Shown here one piece after another: positions 1-12,300 of a stretch of 50,504 bases of DNA (positions are counted from its first letter, which is position 1; every line of letters starts with the position of its first letter). Location of the stretch: positions 1 through 50,504 of the forward strand of contig JAUCBJ010002482.1 of assembly GCA_032718475.1 (NCBI GenBank), read 5' to 3'. The notes below the pieces were generated by a model. That model saw only the letters and a list, made by a program, of their open reading frames with translations. It had not been told where the DNA came from and ran no database searches. Position numbers and translations under genes: made by a program. Source of the DNA: Nemertoderma westbladi (taxonomy: Eukaryota > Xenacoelomorpha > Nemertodermatida > Nemertodermatidae).

Positions 1-31
1 CATACACACGGACTGGTTTTGGGTGCCTCAG
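1..31 (+). CDS. Exon 0 (3' end only) of the sushi gene
   Basis: Read in the phase needed by the next exon (phase 1), bases 1-31 encode HTHGLVLGASG. This is the usual stretch between Cys1 and Cys2 of a sushi module, and it continues into NYTPGSVVHYGC of the next exon. The donor is GTAAGG at 32. The first bases differ from the corresponding bases of the repeat copies that follow, which favours this copy as the real exon. A still more upstream copy outside the window could be the real one. Confidence 0.5.
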
Positions 32-398
32 GTAAGGAGGATTGATTGCATTAGTTTAGTGTCCGTCTTCCACCTATCCCCCCCTACACACGGACTGGTT
101 TTGGGTGGCCTCAGGTAAGGAGGATTGATTGCATTAGTTTCTAGTGTCCGTCTTCCACCTACTCCCCCTACACACGGACTGGTTTTGGGTGCCCTCAGGT
201 AAGGAGGATTGATTGCATTAGTTTTAGTGTCCGTCTTCCACCTACTCCCCCTACACACGGACTGGTTTTGGGTGCCTCAGGTAAGGAGGATTGATTGCAT
301 TAGTTTAGTGTCCGTCTTCCACCTACTCCCCTACACACGGACTGGTTTTGGGTGCCTCAGGTAAGGAGGATTGATTGCGTTACTTTAGTGTCCGTCTT
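1..398 (+). repeat. Donor-site minisatellite, 80-84 bp unit, 5 copies
   Basis: Five tandem units each contain the exon-like end GGTGCCTCAG followed by GTAAGG. The donors are at 32, 115, 199, 281 and 361. The second and third copies have a single-base insertion (GGTGGCC, GTGCCCTC) that would break the coding phase. The unit therefore spans an exon-intron junction. The array fills the start of an intron that ends at 634. Confidence 0.85.
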
Positions 399-3300
399 AC
401 AACGCTATGCTCATTACCCTGTTGGACTTACAGAGTTAGTAGCTGTTCTATTTATTATATGGTCATATTCGATTTGAATAGCTCCATCTGTTGCATGTGA
501 TTAAATATTTCGGAACTTTCCCAGTGAACAAACTAACGAACACAAAAAATGTTTATTTTTATTTATCTCTGTGTAATTTTATATATTTATTTATGCCACC
601 CCCCCCCCCCCCCCCCCCCCCCTCCCTTATACAGGTAATTACACCCCAGGTTCCGTAGTCCACTACGGATGTTCTTTTGGTATGCAACCTGTTGGGGATA
701 CAGTTACAGAATGCGGTAACAATGGTCAATGGGCCGAGGTCAAATACAGTTGCATTGAGGAAGAAGTGAGTTAAACGATACAACAACAACAAATAATAAT
801 GGTTTAACGAGTTATTTATATCAGCGCGAAGTTAAAAATTAAGGTTACACTTCCGTATTTCTATCCAACTAAATATATTATTGTTATAGCATATTCAGGG
901 CCAATCTAACTCTGGTCAGAGCGGCCCTGGGCAGTCTCCGCAGGTTGAATGTATCCCTCCGAACTTAAAAGTGGAGCGTGGTAAACTGCTGACGAAAACT
1001 ACGGAGACGTCGTATAGGGAAGGTGCGAAGATGGATGTGGGATGTATTGAAGGTAAGTTAACAGAGACAAGGAAGGTACAAAGATTGATGTGGGATGTGT
1101 TGAAGGTAAGTTACAGAGACGAGGAAGGTACAAAGATTGATGTGGGATGTGTTGAAGGTAAGTTACAGAGACAAGGAAGGTACAAAGATTGATGTGGGAT
1201 GTGTTGAAGATAAGTTACAGAGACAATGAAGGTACAAAGATTGATGTGGGATGTGTTGAAGGTAAGTTACAGAGACAAGGAAGGTACAAAGATTGATGTG
1301 GGATGTGTTGAAGATAAGTTACAGAGACAATCAAGGTACAAAGATTGATGTGGGATGTGTTGAAGGTAAGTTACAGAGACAAGGAAGGTACAAAGATTGA
1401 TGTGGGATGTGTTGAAGGTAAGTTACAGAGACAAGGAAGGTACAAAGATTGATGTGGGATGTGTTGAAGGTAAGTTACAGAGACAATCAAGGTACAAAGA
1501 TTGATGTGGGATGTGTTGAAGGTAAGTTACAGAGACAAGGAAGGTACAAAGATTGATGTGGGATGTGTTGAAGGTAAGTTAACAGAGACAAGGAAGGTAC
1601 AAAGATTGATGTGGGATGTGTTGAAGATAAGTTACAGAGACAAGCAAGGTACAAAGATTGATGTGGGATGTGTTGAAGGTAAGTTAACAGAGACAAGGAA
1701 GGTACAAAGATTGATGTGGGATGTGTTGAAGGTAAGTTACAGAGACAAGGAAGGTACAAAGATTGATGTGGGATGTGTTGAAGGTAAGTTAACAGAGACA
1801 AGGAAGGTACAAAGATTGATGTGGGATGTGTTGAAGGTAAGTTACAGAGACAAGGAAGGTACAAAGATTGATGTGGGATGTGTTGAAGATAAGTTACAGA
1901 GACAATCAAGGTACAAAGATTGATGTGGGATGTGTTGAAGGTAAGTTAACAGAGACAAGGAAGGTACAAAGATTGATGTGGGATGTGTTGAAGATAAGTT
2001 ACAGAGACAATCAAGGTACAAAGATTGATGTGGGATGTGTTGAAGGTAAGTTAACAGAGACAAGGAAGGTACAAAGATTGATGTGGGATGTGTTGAAGAT
2101 AAGTTACAGAGACAATCAAGGTACAAAGATTGATGTGGGATGTGTTGAAGGTAAGTTACAGAGACAAGGAAGGTACAAAGATTGATGTGGGATGTGTTGA
2201 AGGTAAGTTACAGAGACAAGGAAGGTACAAAGATTGATGTGGGATGTGTTGAAGGTAAGTTAACAGAGACAAGGAAGGTACAAAGATTGATGTGGGATGT
2301 GTTGAAGATAAGTTACAGAGACAAGGAAGGTACAAAGATTGATGTGGGATGTGTTGAAGGTAAGTTACAGAGACAAGGAAGGTACAAAGATTGATGTGGG
2401 ATGTGTTGAAGGTAAGTTAACAGAGACAAGGAAGGTACAAAGATTGATGTGGGATGTGTTGAAGGTAAGTTACAGAGACAAGGAAGGTACAAAGATTGAT
2501 GTGGGATGTGTTGAAGATACGTTACAGAGACGAGGAAGGTACAAAGATTGATGTGGGATGTGTTGAAGGTAAGTTACAGAGACGAGGAAGGTACAAAGAT
2601 TGATGTGGGATGTGTTGAAGATAAGTTACAGAGACAATCAAGGTACAAAGATTGATGTGGGATGTGTTGAAGGTAAGTTACAGAGACAAGGAAGGTACAA
2701 AGATTGATGTGGGATGTGTTGAAGATAAGTTACAGAGACAATCAAGGTACAAAGATTGATGTGGGATGTGTTGAAGGTAAGTTACAGAGACGAGGAAGGT
2801 ACAAAGATTGATGTGGGATGTGTTGAAGGTAAGTTACAGAGACGAGGAAGGTACAAAGATTGATGTGGGATGTGTTGAAGGTAAGTTACAGAGACGAGGA
2901 AGGTACAAAGATTGATGTGGGATGTGTTGAAGATAAGTTACAGAGACAATCAAGGTACAAAGATTGATGTGGGATGTGTTGAAGGTAAGTTACAGAGACA
3001 AGGAAGGTACAAAGATTGATGTGGGATGTGTTGAAGATACGTTACAGAGACAATCAAGGTACAAAGATTGATGTGGGATGTGTTGAAGGTAAGTTAACAG
3101 AGACAAGGAAGGTACAAAGATTGATGTGGGATGTGTTGAAGGTAAGTTACAGAGACAAGGAAGGTACAAAGATTGATGTGGGATGTGTTGAAGGTAAGTT
3201 ACAGAGACGAGGAAGGTACAAAGATTGATGTGGGATGTGTTGAAGGTAAGTTTACAGAGACAAGGAAGGTACAAAGATTGATGTGGGATGTGTTGAAGGT

Positions 3301-6300
3301 AAGTTAACAGAGACAAGGAAGGTACAAAGATTGATGTGGGATGTGTTGAAGATACGTTACAGAGACAATCAAGGTACAAAGATTGATGTGGGATGTGTTG
3401 AAGGTAAGTTAACAGAGACAAGGAAGGTACAAAGATTGATGTGGGATGTGTTGAAGATAAGTTACAGAGACAATCAAGGTACAAAGATTGATGTGGGATG
3501 TGTTGAAGGTAAGTTAACAGAGACAAGGAAGGTACAAAGATTGATGTGGGATGTGTTGAAGATACGTTACAGAGACAATCAAGGTACAAAGATTGATGTG
3601 GGATGTGTTGAAGGTAAGTTAACAGAGACAAGGAAGGTACAAAGATTGATGTGGGATGTGTTGAAGATAAGTTACAGAGACAATCAAGGTACAAAGATTG
3701 ATGTGGGATGTGTTGAAGGTAAGTTACAGAGACAAGGAAGGTACAAAGATTGATGTGGGATGTGTTGAAGATACGTTACAGAGACAATCAAGGTACAAAG
3801 ATTGATGTGGGATGTGTTGAAGGTAAGTTAACAGAGACAAGGAAGGTACAAAGATTGATGTGGGATGTGTTGAAGGTAAGTTACAGAGACAAGGAAGGTA
3901 CAAAGATTGATGTGGGATGTATTGAAGGTAAGTTACAGAGACGAGGAAGGTACAAAGATTGATGTGGGATGTGTTGAAGGTAAGTTTACAGAGACAAGGA
4001 AGGTACAAAGATTGATGTGGGATGTGTTGAAGGTAAGTTAACAGAGACAAGGAAGGTACAAAGATTGATGTGGGATGTGTTGAAGGTAAGTTACAGAGAC
4101 GAGGAAGGTACAAAGATTGATGTGGGATGTGTTGAAGATACGTTACAGAGACAATCAAGGTACAAAGATTGATGTGGGATGTGTTGAAGGTAAGTTAACA
4201 GAGACAAGGAAGGTACAAAGATTGATGTGGGATGTGTTGAAGATAAGTTACAGAGACAATCAAGGTACAAAGATTGATGTGGGATGTGTTGAAGGTAAGT
4301 TACAGAGACAAGGAAGGTACAAAGATTGATGTGGGATGTGTTGAAGGTAAGTTACAGAGACGAGGAAGGTACAAAGTTGATGTGGGATGTATTGAAGGTA
4401 AGTTACAGAGACAATCAAGGTACAAAGATTGATGTGGGATGTGTTGAAGGTAAGTTAACAGAGACAAGGAAGGTACAAAGATTGATGTGGAATGTGTTGA
4501 AGGTAAGTTACAGAGACGAGGAAGGTACAAAGATTGATGTGGGATGTGTTGAAGGTAAGTTACAGAGACAATCAAGGTACAAAGATTGATGTGGGATGTG
4601 TTGAAGATAAGTTACAGAGACAAGGAAGGTACAAAGATTGATGTGGGATGTGTTGAAGGTAAGTTACAGAGACAATCAAGGTACAAAGATTGATGTGGGA
4701 TGTGTTGAAGGTAAGTTAACAGAGACAAGGAAGGTACAAAGATTGATGTGGGATGTGTTGAAGGTAAGTTACAGAGACAAGGAAGGTACAAAGATTGATG
4801 TGGGATGTGTTGAAGGTAAGTTACAGAGACGAGGAAGGTACAAAGATTGATGTGGGATGTGTTGAAGGTAAGTTACAGAGACAAGGAAGGTACAAAGATT
4901 GATGTGGGATGTGTTGAAGGTAAGTTACAGAGACAAGGAAGGTACAAAGATTGATGTGGGATGTGTTGAAGGTAAGTTACAGAGACAAGGAAGGTACAAA
5001 GATTGATGTGGGATGTGTTGAAGGTAAGTTAACAGAGACAAGGAAGGTACAAAGATTGATGTGGGATGTGTTGAAGGTAAGATACAGAGACGAGGAAGGT
5101 ACAAAGATTGATGTGGGATGTGTTGAAGGTAAGTTACAGAGACAAGGAAGGTACAAAGATTGATGTGGGATGTGTTGAAGGTAAGTTAACAGAGAAAAGG
5201 AAGGTACAAAGATTGATGTGGGATGTGTTGAAGGTAAGTTACAGAGACAAGGAAGGTACAAAGATTGATGTGGGATGTGTTGAAGGTAAGTTAACAGAGA
5301 AAAGGAAGGTACAAAGATTGATGTGGGATGTGTTGAAGGTAAGTTACAGAGACGAGGAAGGTACAAAGATTGATGTGGGATGTGTTGAAGATACGTTACA
5401 GAGACAATCAAGGTACAAAGATTGATGTGGGATGTGTTGAAGGTAAGTTAACAGAGAAAAGGAAGGTACAAAGATTGATGTGGGATGTGTTGAATATAAG
5501 TTACAGAGACAAGGAAGGTACAAAGATTGATGTGGGATGTGTTGAAGGTAAGTTAACAGAGACAATCAAGGTACAAAGATTGATGTGGGATGTGTTGAAG
5601 ATAAGTTACAGAGACAATGAAGGTACAAAGATTGATGTGGGATGTGTTGAAGGTAAGTTAACAGAGACAAGGAAGGTACAAAGATTGATGTGGGATGTGT
5701 TGAAGATACGTTACAGAGACAATCAAGGTACAAAGATTGATGTGGGATGTGTTGAAGGTAAGTTAACAGAGACAAGGAAGGTACAAAGATTGATGTGGGA
5801 TGTGTTGAAGGTAAGTTAACAGAGAAAAGGAAGGTACAAAGATTGATGTGGGATGTGTTGAAGGTAAGTTAACAGAGACAAGGAAGGTACAAAGATTGAT
5901 GTGGGATGTGTTGAAGGTAAGTTACAGAGACAAGATACAAATATTGATGTGGGATGTGTTGAAGATAAGTTACAGAGACAATGAAGGTACAAAGATTGAT
6001 GTGGGATGTGTTGAAGGTAAGTTAACAGAGAAAAGGAAGGTACAAAGATTGATGTGGGATGTGTTGAAGGTAAGTTAACAGAGAAAAGGAAGGTACAAAG
6101 ATTGATGTGGGATGTGTTGAAGGTAAGTTAACAGAGACAAGGAAGGTACAAAGATTGATGTGGGATGTGTTGAAGGTAAGTTAACAGAGACAAGGAAGGT
6201 ACAAAGATTGATGTGGGATGTGTTAAAGATAAGTTACAGAGACAATCAAGGTACAAAGATTGATGTGGGATGTGTTGAAGGTAAGTTTACAGAGACAAGG

Positions 6301-9300
6301 AAGGTACAAAGATTGATGTGGGATGTGTTGGAGGTAAGTTTACAGAGACAAGGAAGGTACAAAGATTGATGTGGGATGTGTTGAAGGTAAGTTAACAGAG
6401 ACAAGGAAGGTACAAAGATTGATGTGGGATGTATTGAAGGTAAGTTACAGAGACAATCAAGGTACAAAGATTGATGTGGAATGTGTTGAAGGTAAGTTTA
6501 CAGAGACAAGGAAGGTACAAAGATTGATGTGGGATGTGTTGAAGGTAAGTTTACAGAGACAAGGAAGGTACAAAGATTGATGTGGGATGTGTTGAAGGTA
6601 AGTTAACAGAGACAAGGAAGGTACAAAGATTGATGTGGGACGTGTTGAAGATACGTTACAGAGACAATCAAGGTACAAAGATTGATGTGGGATGTGTTGA
6701 AGGTAAGTTAACAGAGACAAGGAAGGTACAAAGATTGATGTGGGATGTGTTGAAGATAAGTTACAGAGACAATCAAGGTACAAAGATTGATGTGGGATGT
6801 GTTGAAGGTAAGTTAACAGAGACAAGGAAGGTACAAAGATTGATGTGGGATGTGTTGAAGATAAGTTACAGAGACAATCAAGGTACAAAGATTGATGTGG
6901 GATGTGTTGAAGGTAAGTTAACAGAGACAAGGAAGGTACAAAGATTGATGTGGGATGTGTTGAAGATAAGTTACAGAGACAATCAAGGTACAAAGATTGA
7001 TGTGGGATGTGTTGAAGGTAAGTTAACAGAGACAAAGAAGGTACAAAGATTGATATGGGATGTGTTGAAGATAAGTTACAGAGACAATCAAGGTACAAAG
7101 ATTGATGTGGGATGTGTTGAAGGTAAGTTTACAGAGACAAGGAAGGTACAAAGATTGATGTGGGATGTGTTGAAGGTAAGTTACAGAGACAAGGAAGGTA
7201 CAAAGATTGATGTGGGATGTGTTGAAGGTAAGTTAACAGAGACAAGGAAGGTACAAAGATTGATGTGGGATGTGTTGAAGGTAAGTTACAGAGACAAGAT
7301 ACAAATATTGATGTGGGATGTGTTGAAGATAAGTTACGGAGACAATGAAGGTACAAAGATTGATGTGGGATGTGTTGAAGGTAAGTTAACAGAGAAAAGG
7401 AAGGTACAAAGATTGATGTGGGATGTGTTGAAGGTAAGTTAACAGAGAAAAGGAAGGTACAAAGATTGATGTGGGATGTGTTGAAGGTAAGTTAACAGAG
7501 ACAAGGAAGGTACAAAGATTGATGTGGGATGTGTTGAAGGTAAGTTAACAGAGACAAGGAAGGTACAAAGATTGATGTGGGATGTGTTGAAGATAAGTTA
7601 CAGAGACAATCAAGGTACAAAGATTGATGTGGGATGTGTTGAAGGTAAGTTTACAGAGACAAGGAAGGTACAAAGATTGATGTGGGATGTGTTGAAGGTA
7701 AGTTTACAGAGACAAGGAAGGTACAAAGATTGATGTGGGATATGTTGAAGGTAAGTTTACAGAGACAAGGAAGGTACAAAGATTGATGTGGGATGTGTTG
7801 AAGGTAAGTTAACAGAGACAAGGAAGGTACAAAGATTGATGTGGGATGTGTTGAAGATACGTTACAGAGACAATCAAGGTACAAAGATTGATGTGGGATG
7901 TGTTGAAGGTAAGTTAACAGAGAAAAGGAAGGTACAAAGATTGATGTGGGATGTGTTGAAGATAAGTTACAGAGACAATCAAGGTACAAAGATTGATGTA
8001 GGATCTGTTGAAGGTAAGTTAACAGAGACAAGGAAGGTACAAAGATTGATGTGGGATGTGTTGAAGATAAGTTACAGAGACAATCAAGGTACAAAGATTG
8101 ATGTGGGATGTGTTGAAGGTAAGTTAACAGAGACAAGGAAGGTACAAAGATTGATGTGGGATGTGTTGAAGATAAGTTACAGAGACAATCAAGGTACAAA
8201 GATTGATGTGGGATGTGTTGAAGGTAAGTTAACAGAGACAAGGAAGGTACAAAGATTGATGTGGGATGTGTTGAAGATAAGTTACAGAGACAATCAAGGT
8301 ACAAAGATTGATGTGGGATGTGTTGAAGGTAAGTTAACAGAGACAAGGAAGGTACAAAGATTGATATGGGATGTGTTGAAGATAAGTTACAGAGACAATC
8401 AAGGTACAAAGATTGATGTGGGATGTGTTGAAGGTAAGTTTACAGAGACAAGGAAGGTACAAAGATTGATGTGGGATGTGTTGAAGGTAAGTTACAGAGA
8501 CAAGGAAGGTACAAAGATTGATGTGGGATGTGTTGAAGGTAAGTTACAGAGACAAGGAAGGTACAAAGATTGATGTGGGATGTGTTGAAGGTAAGTTAAC
8601 AGAGACAATCAAGGTACAAAGATTGATGTGGGATGTGTTGAAGGTAAGTTACAGAGACGAGGAAGGTACAAAGATTGATGTGGGATGTGTTGAAGGTAAG
8701 TTACAGAGACGAGGAAGGTACAAAGATTGATGTGGGATGTGTTGAAGTTAAGTGAATTTCAGATGTAAGGTGCGAAGGTGGATGCGGGATGTTAATACAG
8801 TAGTGCTGACAATTACTTTATTATGTTTTTTAGGTTACCAAGTCAGAAATGCAAAGGTCACGGAGACAGTATGCACCGAAGATGGGACATGGAGTCCTGT
8901 AGATTACACGTGCGAACGGGTTAATTGTAATAGCCCACCCCCAGATGCGCCTAATAACGTGGTTATAAATGGACACCCCGAGTTGAGGCTGGTTTACAGT
9001 TGTCGTCGGGGTTGGAAGGGGGTTGCTGACATGGGTTCCGTAGAGGTTGTATGCGCCCCTGGAGGGGAGTGGGATCCGGATACCGTAACCTTGGAGTGCG
9101 AACAGAGAACGGGACCAGGGAAGGAGTGCGGTCGAGCGCCAGATCCTCCAGCACATGGGGTCATCCTAACGGATGGGTCGAAAGAAAATAGCGACACTGT
9201 CGACCATTCTGAAATATTTGCTATTATGTTATCTGGGAAACGCGGATTGTGGCAAAAATACATTAGTGGTGATGTCCTGAATTATGGCTGTGAAGATGGA

Positions 9301-12300
9301 TTTTCAGTCACAGGTATTAATTAAACTAAAATCATTATACCTGAGTTCTATGTATGCTATAAATAATTATGTAACTTAACATAAGGATTTAATAACACAA
9401 TGTTACTAAGGGTCAAATATTAATGGCCGATTCCTCGCTAGTGAAAATAGATTCACATAAACAATTAGCTATTATATGCGATCAATTAAATAGTTCCGCT
9501 AGCGAGATCAGAAATCCTGAGCCATAACCTGGGGACATAAATCCGGAATCCGGAAATCCGGAATTTGGTTACACTTACAACGGTTGCAATTATTTATTAT
9601 ACATTTACTTAAACTAACTATTGCAGGAACACAAACTGTGACAGGGTGCAACGAGAAAGGCCAATGGGAGATAGCCCCACAATATTCCTGCTCAGAAATC
9701 ATTACCACCTGCCCGATGGCACCACAACCACCACCCAATGGGCGTGTAGTACAGGGAACAAGGGGGCAGTACAATACCAATGATATGGTGACCTATGGGT
9801 GCGTTTCTGGATACCATCGAGCTAACCAATCACAAGACGAAATCAATGAGTCTGTTAACCAATCACATGTGGAGATCACAATCACCTGCACAAGACTGGG
9901 GGAGTGGGATAAACAAGTGGATTATTCCTGCGAAAAGAATACGTGCGTAACGCCCACAGTAGAGGATCAAAATGCCGTTATAATAAAAGGGAGGAATGGC
10001 AGTTACTATGTGGGGGACACAGTTGAGTATGGGTGTACGGAGGGTTATATAGTTACTGGGAGAGGCAATGTGTATCTGGAATGTGGAGAGGATAGCAAGT
10101 GGCATAACACGTTGGAGTACCGATGTCGAGCTGAAGATGATTTGTGCCGCAAGTTGCCAACATTGCCGATACACGGAGTGGTAGTTAGGTCATGGGGGTC
10201 AGATAACAGAACTACCAACGACAACAACTCTGTGAATGATACAGAACCTCTTAATAGTTCTGTCCCTGTTGTAATCCATCATATATTAAAAGAAGGGGAA
10301 TTGGGGAGTGGTGTGGAAGAAATGCCGGATTCAGTGGAACAGGCTGCTGAGTCTAGTGAAGAAAACTCTGCAGAAGATGCAGCTAATGAGTCTACTAGTA
10401 CAGAAAAACCTACAGGAATTAAAGATAACGGATTAGAACAAGAAAAACCTGGAGAACAAAAATCTGAGAAATTCCAGGAATCAGAAAAAGAAAACTCTGG
10501 AGAGGAAAAAACCAATAAAAAAGAAAACATAGAAGAGTCGCCTGATACATACGCGGTGGAAGTCAAAGCAGGGGGGATTGGCACAGCAACTCAAAGCAAA
10601 GTTGACAAGAGCAAAACAACAAATCGCAATAGAATAGCTGATATTTTTAAAGAATATACTGAAAAATCTAGAATGAAAAATGAGAATATTGAAAGGAGGA
10701 AAAAATCCAGGAGAACCGCAAGTTTAAGTGTTAAGGATCAATTATTAAACAACGAATATGAGATGCAACAGAAAATAAGACGGAGAAGACAGATTGGTCA
10801 TAGGAATATAGTAAAGACAGTTGTCATGGGATGCGATAGCGGATACAAGATTGCTAGTTCATCGAAGAGTCACGTAACAGCTACTTGTGACACAAACGGT
10901 CTCTGGGTCAATAAACCATACAGTTGTGAGCCACTACGCTGCGGCGAAATCACACAGAATCATCTCCGCATTGACGACAATTTATCCAAACTAACTTCCT
11001 ATAATCCGGGAGATGTGGTCCGATTAACTTGCGAGAAAGGTTACATGCCGCAGACTGGGACTGCCAAGCTAACCGCAAGTTGTGGTACAGATGGTGAGTG
11101 GATAGTTCCGCATATTAAATGCGTTCCAACTAGGTGCATCCTTAGAATAGGGGAAGAAGGAATGATAAAATCATCTCAAAATAAAACTATAAACAAAACC
11201 GAAGATGAGTACATGGTAGGGGAAACCATCACTGTAAACTGTGACACGGGATACCTTATTAATGGGCAGGGAAGCATCGATATTACCTGCATGAAGGACG
11301 GCAGTTGGTCGCATCCGGCATTCGTTTGCGACAAGGTGTGTTCACCACCAGCAGAGCCACCCAACAGTAATATTGCCTTACATGGAGACAGACCATTCTA
11401 TATTGAAGGAGACATCGTCACCTATGAATGCAACGATTTAGTCTACTCAGGTGAGATTATGAATGATTAAAGTAGAACTACTTGTAAGTACGCCTACCCC
11501 ATTACTGATCTGCACCACATCATATATACAGCAATAAATATATAGTTAGTACCAGGTCTCAGCCAGTATATATCTGACAGCTGGCACATATATAAGAACC
11601 ATACGCAGTCGCAGTGTGCAGTGCATATTCATATCATAACAGATAACAAGTATTCATATCCTTTCTATGTAGACACATAAGGTGCTCAACAATTATGGGG
11701 GCACCTTCTTCCAAAAACTCAGCCCCACCCTGCAATCCTACAGCTTAAAGCTCCTGGCGGACTGCAAGCAAGATCACGACCTTGTTACTATGGCAACCTC
11801 CTTGTTGGAACAAACATGAACAAACATGGATGGTGTGGTCAATAACTTTCCTTTGTCGGCTCTCCAAGGACACTTGTCTTGTGAATATCACTGAACTTAG
11901 AAAGTTTATGACTGACCAAGTGATTTGGGGCGGTTGTTTCATGGTCTGCCAGCCAGCATTGCAGTCCCACCATTCATTATGCCATTTATTAAACCATTTG
12001 TTTGTATTAATAATATTACTTTATCACTAGGCATTGCCACTATTAGTGTCTCCACCCGATGTGAGGCCAATGGACTTTGGGAACCATCAACAATCGACAT
12101 TGATTGTAGTGTCTGTATCAACCCACCTGCTCCCAAGGTTCACGCTTCAAGAATGGGAGGTAGAGTAACATTCAGACCGGGAGAATCAGCAAAGTACAGT
12201 TGCGACAAAGGTGTGTATTTTAGTGCGACAATGTATTTTAATGCGCTAACCTTTGGTATTTTAGTGCGACAATGTATTTTAATGCGCTAACCTTTGGTAT

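Noticed and set aside
1053-8752. Many long open frames on both strands (up to 286 codons) within the 7.7-kb array
   Set aside because: They follow from the near-alternating 53/52-bp period and high identity. There is no independent start, no domain other than the copied exon end, and frames shift whenever two 52-bp units meet.
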